A stretch of 64,000 nt of DNA from Pseudooceanicola marinus (GTDB lineage: Bacteria > Pseudomonadota > Alphaproteobacteria > Rhodobacterales > Rhodobacteraceae). A program made the translations under genes and the position numbers. Shown here one piece after another: positions 31,574 to 40,385 of this stretch. The stretch is from the NCBI RefSeq assembly GCF_020177265.1, contig NZ_JAIVMC010000003.1, forward strand, positions 186,001 to 250,000, in the 5' to 3' direction. How positions within the stretch are numbered: the stretch's first letter is position 1; every line of letters starts with the position of its first letter. The notes beneath the pieces are model-generated. The model did not search any database and was not told the DNA's origin. It saw only the letters and a program-made list of their open reading frames with translations.

Positions 31574-34503
31574 TCGGCCGCAGGCAGGATCCGGCGCGAG
31601 CGTTCGGCCTGCGCGTTGTATTCCTCCTGCCAGTCGGTCGGCCCGTTGGACAGCGACACCTGCACCGCCGTCACCTTGTATTCCGGACAGTTGGTCGCCC
31701 AGTCGGAGAAGTCGGTGGTGATGACGTTGGCCTGGGTGTCCGGGTGGTGGAAGGTTGTATAGACCACACCCGGCGACATCCGGTCACTGACCTTGGCGCG
31801 CAGAGAGGTCTCGCCCGACCGCGAGGCCAGGCGCACCCACTGACCATCGGTCAGTCCGCGCACCTCGGCATCGTGGGGGTGGATTTCCAGCACATCCTCG
31901 TCATGCCAGATCGAGTTGTCGGTCCGGCGCGTCTGGGCGCCCACGTTGTACTGCGACAGGATCCGCCCCGTGGTCAGCAACAGCGGGAAGCGCGGGCCGG
32001 TCTTTTCCTCGGTCGCGACATACTCCGTCACGATGAACCGCCCCTTGCCGCGCACGAAGCCGTCGACATGCATCAGCGGCGTGCCATCGGGGTGTTCCTC
32101 GTTGCAGGGCCACTGGACCGAGCCCTTCTCCTCCAGCACGTCGTAGGTGACGCCGGCGAAGCTGGGGGTGGTCAGGGCGATCTCCGCCATGATCTCGGAC
32201 GGGTGGGTGTAGGACCAGTTGGCACCCATGGCATTGGCGAGCAGTTGCGTCACCTCCCAGTCGGCGTAGTCCGCCTTCGGCGCCATCACCTCGCGCACGC
32301 GGTTGATGCGGCGTTCGGCGTTGGTGAAGGTGCCGTCCTTTTCCAGGAAGGTGGAGCCGGGCAGGAAGACATGGGCGTAGTTCGCCGTCTCGTTCAGGAA
32401 GAGGTCATGCACGATGACGCATTCCATGGCCGCGAGACCCGCCGAGACATGCTTGGTGTCCGGGTCCGATTGCAGGATGTCCTCGCCCTGGCAATAGAGG
32501 CCCTTGAAGGTGCCATCGACGGCGGCGTCCAGCATGTTGGGAATGCGCAGGCCGGGTTCCGGGTCGATCTCCACCCCCCAGGTCTTCTGGAAGATGTCGC
32601 GCACCTCCTCGCCCTTCACGTGGCGATAGCCGGGAAGTTCATGCGGGAAGGAGCCCATGTCGCAGGACCCTTGCACGTTGTTCTGACCGCGCAGCGGGTT
32701 CACGCCCACGCCCGGACGGCCGACGTTGCCTGTCAGCATGGCGAGGTTGGCGATGCCCATGACAGTGGTCGAGCCCTGGGAATGCTCGGTCACGCCCAGG
32801 CCGTAGTAGATCGCGCCATTGCCGCCGGTGGCAAAGGTACGAGCCGCCGCGCGCAGTTCCTCCGCCGGCACGCCGGTCAGTGCCTGGGTCTCCTCGGGGC
32901 TGTGACGGTCCTCGCTGATGAACTCGGCATAGGCCAGGTATTCGTCCCAGTCGCAGCGCTCGCGGATGTAGGCCTCATCCGCGAGGCCCTCGGTGACGAT
33001 GACATGGGCCAGAGCCGAGACCACGGCGACGTTGGTGCCGGGGCGCAGCGGAAGGTGGTGGTTCGCGGCGATATGGGCCGATTTCACCAGGTCGATCTTG
33101 CGCGGGTCGATGACGATCAGCTTGGCGCCATCGCGCAGCCGCTTCTTCATGCGGGAGCCGAAGACGGGGTGCGCATCGGTCGGGTTGGCGCCGATGACGA
33201 TGATCACGTCGGTCTGTTCGACGCTGTCAAAGTCCTGGGTGCCCGCCGAGGTGCCGAAGGTCTGGCCCAGGCCGTAACCGGTCGGCGAATGGCAGACACG
33301 GGCGCAGGTGTCGGTGTTGTTGTTGCCGAAGACGGCGCGTGCCAGCTTCTGCACCAGGTAGGTTTCCTCGTTGGTGCAGCGCGACGAGGTGATGACGCCG
33401 ATGGACTTCTGCCCGTATTTCTCCTGCAGCCCGCGCATCTTGCCGGCGGCGAAGCTCAGGGCCTCCTGCCAGCCGACCTCGCGCCAGGGCTCGTCGATGC
33501 TGTCGCGGATCATCGGCGACAGGATGCGGTCAGGGTGATCGGCATAGCCATAGGCGAAACGGCCCTTCACGCAGGAATGGCCACGGTTGGCCTTGCCGTG
33601 TTTCCAGGGCACCATGCGCACCAGCTGATCGCCCTGCAGCTCTGCCTTGAAGGAACAGCCGACGCCGCAATAGGCGCAGGTGGTCACGACGGACCGGGTC
33701 GGCGTGCCCATTTCGGCCACGCTCTTTTCCTGCAGGGTCGCGGTCGGGCAGGCCTGCACGCAGGCGCCGCAGCTGACGCAATCCGAGGACAGGAAATCAT
33801 CCAGCCCGGTGCCCGCCGAAACGCGGCTGTCGAACCCGCGGCCCTCGATCGTCAGGGCGAAGGTGCCCTGCACCTCTTCGCAGGCGCGGACGCAGCGGTT
33901 GCAGACGATGCATTTCGACGGGTCATAGGTGAAATAGGGGTTGCTCTCGTCGCAGGGCAGATACTGCGGGTTGGCCTCGCCCTCGGGGGCCTGGGCGCGG
34001 CGGTCGCTCTTGGACAGCATGCCGGCCAGCGAAGGGGAATAGTGGTTCTCCCCCGTCTCGTAGCGCATGTCGCGCAGGCCGACGGCGCCGGCCATGTCCT
34101 GCAGCTCGCAATCGCCATTGGCCGAACAGGTCAGGCAGTCCAGCGGGTGGTCGGAGATGTAGAGCTCCATCACGCCCTTGCGGATCTTGCGCACCTTGTC
34201 GGACTGGGTGTGCACCACCATGCCGTCATGTACCGGCGTGGTGCAGGAAGCCGGCGTGCCGCGCCGCCCCTCGATTTCCACCACGCAGAGGCGGCAGGAG
34301 CCGAAGGCCTCCAGGCTGTCGGTGGCACAGAGCTTGGGAATGTCGAGCCCCGCTTCGGCCGCCGCCCGCATGACCGAGGTGCCTGCGGGCACGGTCACTT
34401 CAGCGCCGTCGATGGTCAGGTGCACCGGCTTGCCCGTCCGCGCCGGCGTCCCCATGTCCTTCTCGTCAAAGGACTTGTCGTTGGGAATGATGAAATCCTT
34501 CAT
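31570..34503 (-). CDS. fdsA: NAD-linked formate dehydrogenase, catalytic subunit alpha
   Basis: A 977-residue molybdenum/tungsten bis-MGD enzyme that oxidises formate to CO2. Order: [2Fe-2S] ferredoxin-like domain (about 30-110), His/Cys cluster segment, two [4Fe-4S] ferredoxin sets (CIVCNRCVRACEEV, CVSCGACVQACPT), then a further cluster (CAYCGVGCSF), and the molybdopterin domain. Cys404 in ARVCHS is the metal ligand of formate dehydrogenases, followed by the His. The C-terminal pterin-binding domain has RILSQYNVGAQTRRT. Its gene is 116 bases from fdsB, a gap that contains a repeat element. Confidence 0.95.
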   Translation of the reverse strand: MKDFIIPNDKSFDEKDMGTPARTGKPVHLTIDGAEVTVPAGTSVMRAAAEAGLDIPKLCATDSLEAFGSCRLCVVEIEGRRGTPASCTTPVHDGMVVHTQSDKVRKIRKGVMELYISDHPLDCLTCSANGDCELQDMAGAVGLRDMRYETGENHYSPSLAGMLSKSDRRAQAPEGEANPQYLPCDESNPYFTYDPSKCIVCNRCVRACEEVQGTFALTIEGRGFDSRVSAGTGLDDFLSSDCVSCGACVQACPTATLQEKSVAEMGTPTRSVVTTCAYCGVGCSFKAELQGDQLVRMVPWKHGKANRGHSCVKGRFAYGYADHPDRILSPMIRDSIDEPWREVGWQEALSFAAGKMRGLQEKYGQKSIGVITSSRCTNEETYLVQKLARAVFGNNNTDTCARVCHSPTGYGLGQTFGTSAGTQDFDSVEQTDVIIVIGANPTDAHPVFGSRMKKRLRDGAKLIVIDPRKIDLVKSAHIAANHHLPLRPGTNVAVVSALAHVIVTEGLADEAYIRERCDWDEYLAYAEFISEDRHSPEETQALTGVPAEELRAAARTFATGGNGAIYYGLGVTEHSQGSTTVMGIANLAMLTGNVGRPGVGVNPLRGQNNVQGSCDMGSFPHELPGYRHVKGEEVRDIFQKTWGVEIDPEPGLRIPNMLDAAVDGTFKGLYCQGEDILQSDPDTKHVSAGLAAMECVIVHDLFLNETANYAHVFLPGSTFLEKDGTFTNAERRINRVREVMAPKADYADWEVTQLLANAMGANWSYTHPSEIMAEIALTTPSFAGVTYDVLEEKGSVQWPCNEEHPDGTPLMHVDGFVRGKGRFIVTEYVATEEKTGPRFPLLLTTGRILSQYNVGAQTRRTDNSIWHDEDVLEIHPHDAEVRGLTDGQWVRLASRSGETSLRAKVSDRMSPGVVYTTFHHPDTQANVITTDFSDWATNCPEYKVTAVQVSLSNGPTDWQEEYNAQAERSRRILPAAE

Positions 34504-34545
34504 GGCTCAGGTCCTCCCTTTGGCCACATGGCGCAGGCCTGCTTC

Positions 34546-34595
34546 TATACGATGGCTGCAAATACTCCGGGGAGCGCGAGGGGCTGGCCCCTCGC
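34546..34595 (-). repeat. 3'-flanking repeat element, copy 7
   Basis: On the - strand between fdsB and fdsA: hairpin CGAGGGGCCAGCCCCTCG, CTCCCCGGAGTATTTG and the tail CAGCCATCGTATAGAAG. Inside the operon, so it may tune subunit ratios. Confidence 0.7.
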
Positions 34596-34619
34596 CCGTG
34601 CGGCTTGCGTGATGCCGGA

Positions 34620-36137
34620 TCATTCCGCTGCCTCCTTGGTCAGGCCGAACTCTTCGGGGAAGGATTCCAGCGCAGACATCACCGGATAGGGGGTGAAGCC
34701 GCCGAGCGCACAAAGCGAGCCATCCTTCATCGTCTCGCAGAGGTCCGTCAGCAGCTCGACCGCCGCGCCGTCGCCCTGCTTGATCCGGTCCAGCGTCTCG
34801 ACGCCGCGCACCGCGCCGATGCGGCAGGGCGTGCACTTGCCACAGCTTTCCACGGCGCAGAATTCCATCGCGAAGCGCGCCATGCCCAGCATGTCGGCGC
34901 TGTCGTCGAAGACCACGACGCCCGCATGGCCGATCAGCCCGCCCTGGCCGTCGAATTCTTCATACCCGAAGGGCGTGTCGAACTTGTCGCGCCCGAAATA
35001 GGCGCCCAGGGGTCCACCGATCTGCACCGCCTTCACCGGGCGGCCCGAGGCGGTGCCGCCGCCAATATCCTCGACCAGATCGCCCAGGGACATGCCGAAG
35101 GCGGTCTCGAACAAGCCGCCGTGCTTCACGTTGCCCGCGATCTGCACCGGGATGGTGCCGCGCGACCGGCCCAGGCCGAAGTCCGCGAAATGCTGCGCGC
35201 CCTTCTCGAAGATCACCGGCACGGTCGCCAGGGAGATCACGTTGTTGACCACGGTGGGCTTGCCCAGGAAGCCCTCCAGCGCCGGCAGCGGCGGCTTGGC
35301 ACGGACCACGCCGCGCTTGCCTTCGAGCGAGTTCAGCAGGCTGGTTTCCTCGCCGCAGACATAGGCGCCCGCGCCCACGCGGACCTCCATGTCGAAGGCG
35401 CGGCCTGACCCCAGCACATCATCGCCGAGCACGCCCGCGGCGCGGGCGCGAATTATCGCCTCGCGCATCACCGCCACGGCGTCGGGATATTCGGACCGGG
35501 TGTAGACATAGCCCTTGGTCGCGCCGGTGCAGAGGCCCGCAATCGCCATGCCCTCGATCAGGCAGAAGGGGTCGCCTTCCATGATCATCCGGTCGGCGAA
35601 GGTGCCGCTGTCGCCCTCGTCGGCGTTGCAGACGATGTACTTCTGATCCGCATGGGCCATGCGGACGGTGTCCCACTTGATCCCCGTCGGGAACCCCGCG
35701 CCACCGCGCCCGCGCAGGCCGGAGGTCTTCATCTCATCAATGATCGCCTCGCCGGTCATGGTGGCGGCCCGGCGCAGGCCGGCGAGGCCGCCATGGGCCT
35801 CGTAGTCGGGCAGCGACAGCGGATCGATCACCCCGCAGCGGGCGAAGGTCAGACGGGTCTGCCGGGCGAAGAAGGGGATCTCCTCGGTCAGGCCAAGGCT
35901 CTCGACCTCGCCGGCCAGGATGCCGGCCACGTCCTCGGGCGCCACGGGGCCCCAGGCCTCGCGGCCTTGGCCGCGGTCAATCTCCAGCAGGGGTTCCAGC
36001 CAGACCATGCCGCGCGATCCGACGCGGATCACCTCGACCGTTTCGCCACGGGCTTCCAGCGCGGCACTCAGCGCTACCGCAACCTCTTCGGAGCCAAGCG
36101 CCTTGGCGGCGCTGTCCATCGACAGGTAGATCTTCAT
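34620..36137 (-). CDS. fdsB: Formate dehydrogenase subunit beta (NuoF-like diaphorase)
   Basis: A 505-residue flavoprotein that passes electrons from FdsA to NAD+. An N-terminal thioredoxin-like part (1-120) is followed by the FMN/NADH site (RGRGGAGFPTG), CNADEGDSGTFADR, GAGAYVCGEETSLLNSLEG (motif GAGAYVCGEET) and the [4Fe-4S] motif ESCGKCTPCRIGAV. Overlaps fdsG by four bases. Confidence 0.94.
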   Translation of the reverse strand: MKIYLSMDSAAKALGSEEVAVALSAALEARGETVEVIRVGSRGMVWLEPLLEIDRGQGREAWGPVAPEDVAGILAGEVESLGLTEEIPFFARQTRLTFARCGVIDPLSLPDYEAHGGLAGLRRAATMTGEAIIDEMKTSGLRGRGGAGFPTGIKWDTVRMAHADQKYIVCNADEGDSGTFADRMIMEGDPFCLIEGMAIAGLCTGATKGYVYTRSEYPDAVAVMREAIIRARAAGVLGDDVLGSGRAFDMEVRVGAGAYVCGEETSLLNSLEGKRGVVRAKPPLPALEGFLGKPTVVNNVISLATVPVIFEKGAQHFADFGLGRSRGTIPVQIAGNVKHGGLFETAFGMSLGDLVEDIGGGTASGRPVKAVQIGGPLGAYFGRDKFDTPFGYEEFDGQGGLIGHAGVVVFDDSADMLGMARFAMEFCAVESCGKCTPCRIGAVRGVETLDRIKQGDGAAVELLTDLCETMKDGSLCALGGFTPYPVMSALESFPEEFGLTKEAAE

Positions 36138-36628
36138 CCCTCAGCTCCCTCGACAGCCGCCATCAGCCGCGCCTCGCTGGCGCGCCCCATCAGGGTATCA
36201 TCCAGCATCACCGCCGGCGCGCAGGCGCAGAGACCGAGGCAATAGACCGGCTCCACCGTCACGCGGCCATCGGCCGAGGTGCCGTGCCAGTCGAGGCCAA
36301 GCTGCGCCAGCAGCCGTTCGGCCATCGCCTCGCCGCCCATGGACTGACAGGCCTCGGCCCGGCAGATCTTCAGGACGTGGCGCCCGGCGGGTGCCTTGCG
36401 GAAATCGTGGTAGAAGGAAATGACCCCGTGCACCTCGGCCCGGCCGAGGTTCAGCGCCGCCGCCAGCATCGGTACGGCCGTCTCAGGAATATGGCCAAAG
36501 GCCGCCTGGATGTCGTGCAACATCGGCAGCAGGGGCCCTTCCAGGTGCAGATTGCGGTCGATCAGCGGCCGGATCTCCTCCTCTCCGACCTCTGGCAGCG
36601 CCTGCGGCGCGCGTGGCTGCGGGTTCAT
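36134..36628 (-). CDS. fdsG: Formate dehydrogenase subunit gamma (NuoE-like)
   Basis: A 164-residue [2Fe-2S] protein. Cluster cysteines lie in CRAEACQ and, about 40 residues on, CLGLCACAP, as in NuoE. N-terminal helical part (ALPEVGEEEIRPLID...MLHDIQAAFGHIP). First gene of the operon, preceded by a 154-base control region with a LysR-type palindrome. Confidence 0.93.
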   Translation of the reverse strand: MNPQPRAPQALPEVGEEEIRPLIDRNLHLEGPLLPMLHDIQAAFGHIPETAVPMLAAALNLGRAEVHGVISFYHDFRKAPAGRHVLKICRAEACQSMGGEAMAERLLAQLGLDWHGTSADGRVTVEPVYCLGLCACAPAVMLDDTLMGRASEARLMAAVEGAEG

Positions 36629-36708
36629 GTTCGTCTCCCCTCGCTGGCTTGTCGGGGAGTCATGGCGAAAAGGCGATACAGGATCAATATCGCATTTCCG
36701 TCATTCGA

Positions 36709-36725
36709 TTGATGAAATCTATCAA
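36709..36725. promoter_or_regulatory. LysR-type operator upstream of fdsG
   Basis: TTGAT-N7-ATCAA, a perfect interrupted palindrome of the LysR form (T-N11-A), 81 bases before the fdsG start and 58 bases after the end of the lysR gene. Likely activator site for the formate operon. An AT-rich stretch (36680-36700) lies between it and fdsG. Confidence 0.65.
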
Positions 36726-36782
36726 CCTACGGAACCGCATCCGCCGCAGCGCAGCGTGACGGCAGTCCGCAGACGCAATAGA

Positions 36783-37667
36783 TCAGGGCGCCGCCAGCTG
36801 CTCCGCCGTGTCCAGCAGCGCCTGCAGGACAGGGGTATGCGGCTCCTGGTAGGGTGCGACCAGACCGACGGCCGGGCCGGTGCCCCCCGGCGCCACGGGC
36901 ACCGTCACCAGGTTGCGCCCCGACACCAGGAAGGCCGCCAGATCGTCGGGCAGGACCGTGATCAGCCCGGCGCCCTCGACATGGCTGGCCAGCACCACGG
37001 TCGAATTGCTTTCCAGCCCCGCCCCCGGCGCCACTCCGGCCTCCAGAAAGGCTCGGTTGATGATCCGGCGGTTCTGCATGTCCGGGGTCAGCAAGCACAT
37101 GTCCTGCCCGGCGAAATCGGACCAGTCCAGCACCTCGCGCGCCGCCAGCGGGTGATCGGGCCGGCAGACCGCGGCATAGCGTTCGCGGTAGAGAAAGGCG
37201 GTCGACACATGCCCCAGCGGTTCATTATCGAGGTAGGAGATCCCCGCCTCGACCTCGAAGTTCTCGAGCATCGTCAGGATCTCGGCCGAGTTGCGGCTGA
37301 GGATGGTGAACTCCACCCCGGGATGGCTGGCGCGGAACCCCGTGGCCAGGCGCGAGGCCCAAGTCAGCGCCGTGGGAATCACGGCGATGCGCAGGTGCCC
37401 CGCCAGCCCCTCGCGGGCGAAGCGCATCTCTTCGCGCAGGCGCCGGGCATCACCGACGATCTGGCGCGCCCAGACCAGCGCCCGCTGGCCCTCGGGCGTC
37501 AGCCCGCCGAAGCGGGATCCGCGCAGCACCAGCTTTACCCCCAGTTGATCCTCCAGCTGGCGGATGCCCGTCGACAGGCTGGGCTGGGTGATGCCGAGGC
37601 TTTCGGCCGCGCGGCCGAAGTGCTGCTCCCGGGCCAGCGCCATGAACATTTCGAGTTTCCCGATCAT
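36783..37667 (-). CDS. LysR-family regulator of formate dehydrogenase (FdsR-like)
   Basis: A 294-residue LysR regulator. The start at 37667 is chosen because the helix-turn-helix begins directly (MFMALAREQHFGRAAESLG, ITQPSLSTGIRQLE) and GGGGGG precedes it. Ligand-binding domain about 90-294. It is transcribed in the same direction as fdsGBA-fdhD-fdsD and lies just upstream, as FdsR does in other NAD-linked formate dehydrogenase operons. Formate is the probable effector. Confidence 0.9.
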   Translation of the reverse strand: MIGKLEMFMALAREQHFGRAAESLGITQPSLSTGIRQLEDQLGVKLVLRGSRFGGLTPEGQRALVWARQIVGDARRLREEMRFAREGLAGHLRIAVIPTALTWASRLATGFRASHPGVEFTILSRNSAEILTMLENFEVEAGISYLDNEPLGHVSTAFLYRERYAAVCRPDHPLAAREVLDWSDFAGQDMCLLTPDMQNRRIINRAFLEAGVAPGAGLESNSTVVLASHVEGAGLITVLPDDLAAFLVSGRNLVTVPVAPGGTGPAVGLVAPYQEPHTPVLQALLDTAEQLAAP

Positions 37668-37867
37668 CCCCCCTTTTCCCCCGAAACGCGCCCCTTGCCC
37701 AGCCCCCACGCACGGCGCACCCCGGCAGGATCCGGGGCGCCCTCCGCTTGCAGGACGCCACCAACTGCCCAGGCAAGATCGGCATCCTGTAGACACCCCG
37801 CCATACCCCGTCCGGACGGTTGCCGTCGCCTTGCCGCGCACCGGGGATCGCGCTCCACGCCCTTGCT

Positions 37868-37933
37868 TCACCTTGTTTGAAATACTCCGGGGGTGAATTG
37901 GGCCGCAGGCTCAAGAGGGGGCAGCGCCCCCTT
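37868..37933 (-). repeat. 3'-flanking repeat element, copy 8
   Basis: On the - strand after the stop of the flavin oxidoreductase: hairpin GGGGGCGCTGCCCCC, spacer, ACCCCCGGAGTATTTC and the tail AAACAAGGTGAAGC. Confidence 0.72.
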
Positions 37934-37940
37934 CCATCCC

Positions 37941-39998
37941 TCAGGTCAAGCGCAGGATCCGCATTGCCTCGAAGATCGCGGCATGGATGTTGCGCGCGGC
38001 CACCGCGTCGCCGATGCGCACCAGGTCAAAGGCGGCCTCGGGGCGGCGCTGTGGGAAGGGATCGCCCTCGGCCGTGACCAGGGCGTCGATCGACACCTCG
38101 CCGCCGTTGCGCGACAGCGGCTTCAGCTCGAAATACAGGTCTTCCATCGGCGTCGTGCCCGCGTTCACCAGCACGGCGTCGTAGTGCCCTTCGGTCGTCC
38201 AGTCGGAATACTCGGTGCCGATCGAGGCGCGCAGGCCGTTGCCGTCGCGGGTCAGCGCATCAAGCCGGCGGGCCACGGTGAAGGTCACACCCTTGTCCTG
38301 AAGCGCGCGCATGTAGGGGACGAAGTTCATGCCGAGGATCTCTGCCGAGAGGCCGCGTTCGCGGTTCATGATCTCCACCGTGCAGCCAAGCGCCACCAGC
38401 TTCTCGGCGGCTTGAAGCGCGGCGTGGTCCCCCGCCTCGTCGTAGATCAGCACGGAGCCCGAGGGTTTCGCGTCACCTGACAGCACATCCCAGGCCGAGA
38501 GCGCCAGATCGGCGCCTTCGATCACCTCCGTATGGGGCAGGCCGCCGGTGGCGATGACCACCAGGTCGGGGGAGAGTGCGGTCACATCCTCGGCCTCGGC
38601 GAAGCAGTTGAACCGGAAGGTGACGTCAAGCGCCTCGCATTGCGCCATGCGCCAGTCGATGATGCCGATCATCTCGGCCCGGCGGGCCTGGGCCAGCAGG
38701 CGGACCTGGCCGCCGGGTTGATCGGCGGCCTCCAGCACCGTCACCGCATGGCCCGCCTCGGCGGCGATGCGCGCGGCCTCCAGCCCGGCGGGGCCGGCGC
38801 CGACGACGACCACCCTGCGCGGCGTGGCGGACGTCGGCGTGGCATGCGGATGGGTCAGCTCACGCCCGGTGTGCGGGTTGTGCACGCAGAGCGCCCCGCC
38901 GGAGACATAGACCCGGTCGATGCAATAGGTGGCGCCGACGCAGGGGCGGATCTCATCCTCGCGGCCCGCGGCGATCTTGGCCACGATATGCGGGTCGGCG
39001 ATATGGGCCCGGGTCATGCCCACCAGGTCCAGCTTGCCCTCGGCCACGGCGTGACGGGCGGTGGCCACGTCGGCGATGCGCGCGGCATGGAAGGTGGGCA
39101 GGCCGACCTCGGCCTTGATGCGCCCGGCAAAATCCAGGTGCGGCGCGGCGGGCGTGCCGCCGAGGGGAATCACGTCGGTCAGGTTCGGTTCGCTGTCCAC
39201 GCGGCCGCGGATCACGTTCAGGAAATCGACCAGGCCCGAGGCCTTTAAACGGTGGCCAATCTCGATCCCTGTCTGTTCGTCGATGGATCCGGGGTGCAGG
39301 TCATCCGCCGTGTAGCGCACGCCCACCAGGAAATCCGGCCCGGTGCGGTCGCGGATCGCCTGCAGCACGTCGAGGGAGAACTTCATCCGCGCGTCCAGAT
39401 CACCGCCATAGGGGGCGTCCAGCTGGTTCAGCTCCCCCGACCAGAAGGCGTCGATCAAGTGGCCGTAGCATTCCAGCTCGATCCCATCGAGGCCGGCATC
39501 CTTCATCCGCTCGGCGCCCAGGGCGAACTCCTCGATCACCCGGGCGATGTCGAACTCCTCCATCACCTTGGGGATGACGCGATGCGCGGGCTCCTTCCGG
39601 CGGCCCGGCGCGATCACCGGCAGCCAGTCTTCCACGTCGTAGCGGGTGCGCCAGCCCAGGTGGGTCAGCTGGATCATGACGGCGGTGCCATGGGCGTGGC
39701 AGGCCTCGGTCAGCTTCGCCATCCAGGGCACGACCTCGTCCTTCCAGGCGGCGACATTGCCGAAGGCCGCCGGGCTGTCGCGGGACACCACCGCCGATCC
39801 GGCGGTCATCACCATGCCCACGCCGCCCTTCGCGCGCTCCTCATGATAGGCGCGGTAGCGGTCCTTGGGCAGCCCGTCCTCGGTATAGGCGGGCTCATGC
39901 GCGGTGGTCATGATCCGGTTCTTCAGCGTCAGGTGACGCAGCTGGTAGGGTTGCAGGAGCGGATCGCGGGAGGCGGTCTGGCGGGCGGCAGTGGTCAT
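37941..39998 (-). CDS. NADH:flavin oxidoreductase, TMA-dehydrogenase type (methylamine/betaine demethylase-like)
   Basis: A 685-residue protein. Start at 39998 with AGGA upstream. Residues 1-340: old-yellow-enzyme barrel with FMN (LKNRIMTTAHEPAYTEDG, QLTHLGWR, GVRYTADD). Then the iron-sulfur segment with Cys353, Cys359 and Cys371, but Ala356 where trimethylamine dehydrogenase has a fourth Cys. The C-terminal part is a FAD/NAD Rossmann domain (VVVVGAGPAGLEAARIA). Closest named relatives by motif are demethylases of dimethylglycine (DgcA) and N-methylproline/hydroxyproline betaine. Substrate not settled. Single gene. Confidence 0.82.
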   Translation of the reverse strand: MTTAARQTASRDPLLQPYQLRHLTLKNRIMTTAHEPAYTEDGLPKDRYRAYHEERAKGGVGMVMTAGSAVVSRDSPAAFGNVAAWKDEVVPWMAKLTEACHAHGTAVMIQLTHLGWRTRYDVEDWLPVIAPGRRKEPAHRVIPKVMEEFDIARVIEEFALGAERMKDAGLDGIELECYGHLIDAFWSGELNQLDAPYGGDLDARMKFSLDVLQAIRDRTGPDFLVGVRYTADDLHPGSIDEQTGIEIGHRLKASGLVDFLNVIRGRVDSEPNLTDVIPLGGTPAAPHLDFAGRIKAEVGLPTFHAARIADVATARHAVAEGKLDLVGMTRAHIADPHIVAKIAAGREDEIRPCVGATYCIDRVYVSGGALCVHNPHTGRELTHPHATPTSATPRRVVVVGAGPAGLEAARIAAEAGHAVTVLEAADQPGGQVRLLAQARRAEMIGIIDWRMAQCEALDVTFRFNCFAEAEDVTALSPDLVVIATGGLPHTEVIEGADLALSAWDVLSGDAKPSGSVLIYDEAGDHAALQAAEKLVALGCTVEIMNRERGLSAEILGMNFVPYMRALQDKGVTFTVARRLDALTRDGNGLRASIGTEYSDWTTEGHYDAVLVNAGTTPMEDLYFELKPLSRNGGEVSIDALVTAEGDPFPQRRPEAAFDLVRIGDAVAARNIHAAIFEAMRILRLT

Positions 39999-40247
39999 TG
40001 GGCTGGTCCTGAAGTCTGGCAGTCGGGAAGGGCGACGCCAGCCGGGCGGCGATCCGGCAGGGCAGGGCGGCCCGGAGTGAGCCAAGCATGCGCGCCGTGA
40101 GTCTGCCAAGACGCCGGTTCACGCTGACCGGCTGTGCGGACACGAATTTTCGCCAAGAGCGCCGTTCGGCTACGCATTTCAGCCACCTGAAGTGGCGGCC
40201 TGGCCTGCCACAAGGGCCGGCGGATCACGGACTCTTAAAAGCCAAAC

Positions 40248-40285
40248 AAAATACTCGGGATTGACTTGGCTGAGCGTTTTCGTCA
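40248..40285 (+). promoter_or_regulatory. Iron-responsive control region of the imelysin cluster (candidate)
   Basis: AAAATACTCGGGATTGAC (40248-40265) matches the hemP-upstream motif at 26179. It is followed by TGA-N9-TCA (40271-40285), the half-site form of the alphaproteobacterial iron box, 22 bases before the first ATG. The upstream 250 bases (40000-40247) hold a GCCAC/GTGGC hairpin near 40181 and nothing else that I see. Confidence 0.5.
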
Positions 40286-40307
40286 GAAAAGCCGCAAAGG
40301 AGACCCC

Positions 40308-40385
40308 ATGACCTCAGCTGGCTACGCCCATTCTCTGCCCTGCCACCTGGCCGCGTGCCGGGGCGCGACGGGGTGTCGGGCATGA
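40308..40385 (+). CDS. Short Cys-rich ORF leading the iron cluster
   Basis: Twenty-five codons from ATG 40308 with a strong AAAGGAG site eight bases upstream. The peptide ends in ...CHLAACRGATGCRA, with three Cys and a His in 14 residues. Its stop overlaps the next ATG (ATGA at 40382), so translation of the next gene depends on it. It may be a metal- or cysteine-sensing leader peptide, or simply a coupling ORF. No family recognised. Confidence 0.5.
   Translation: MTSAGYAHSLPCHLAACRGATGCRA

Noticed and set aside
31744-34689. A 981-codon frame antisense to fdsA
   Set aside because: Composition of a mirror frame and no domain; fdsA is certain from cluster motifs and operon context.
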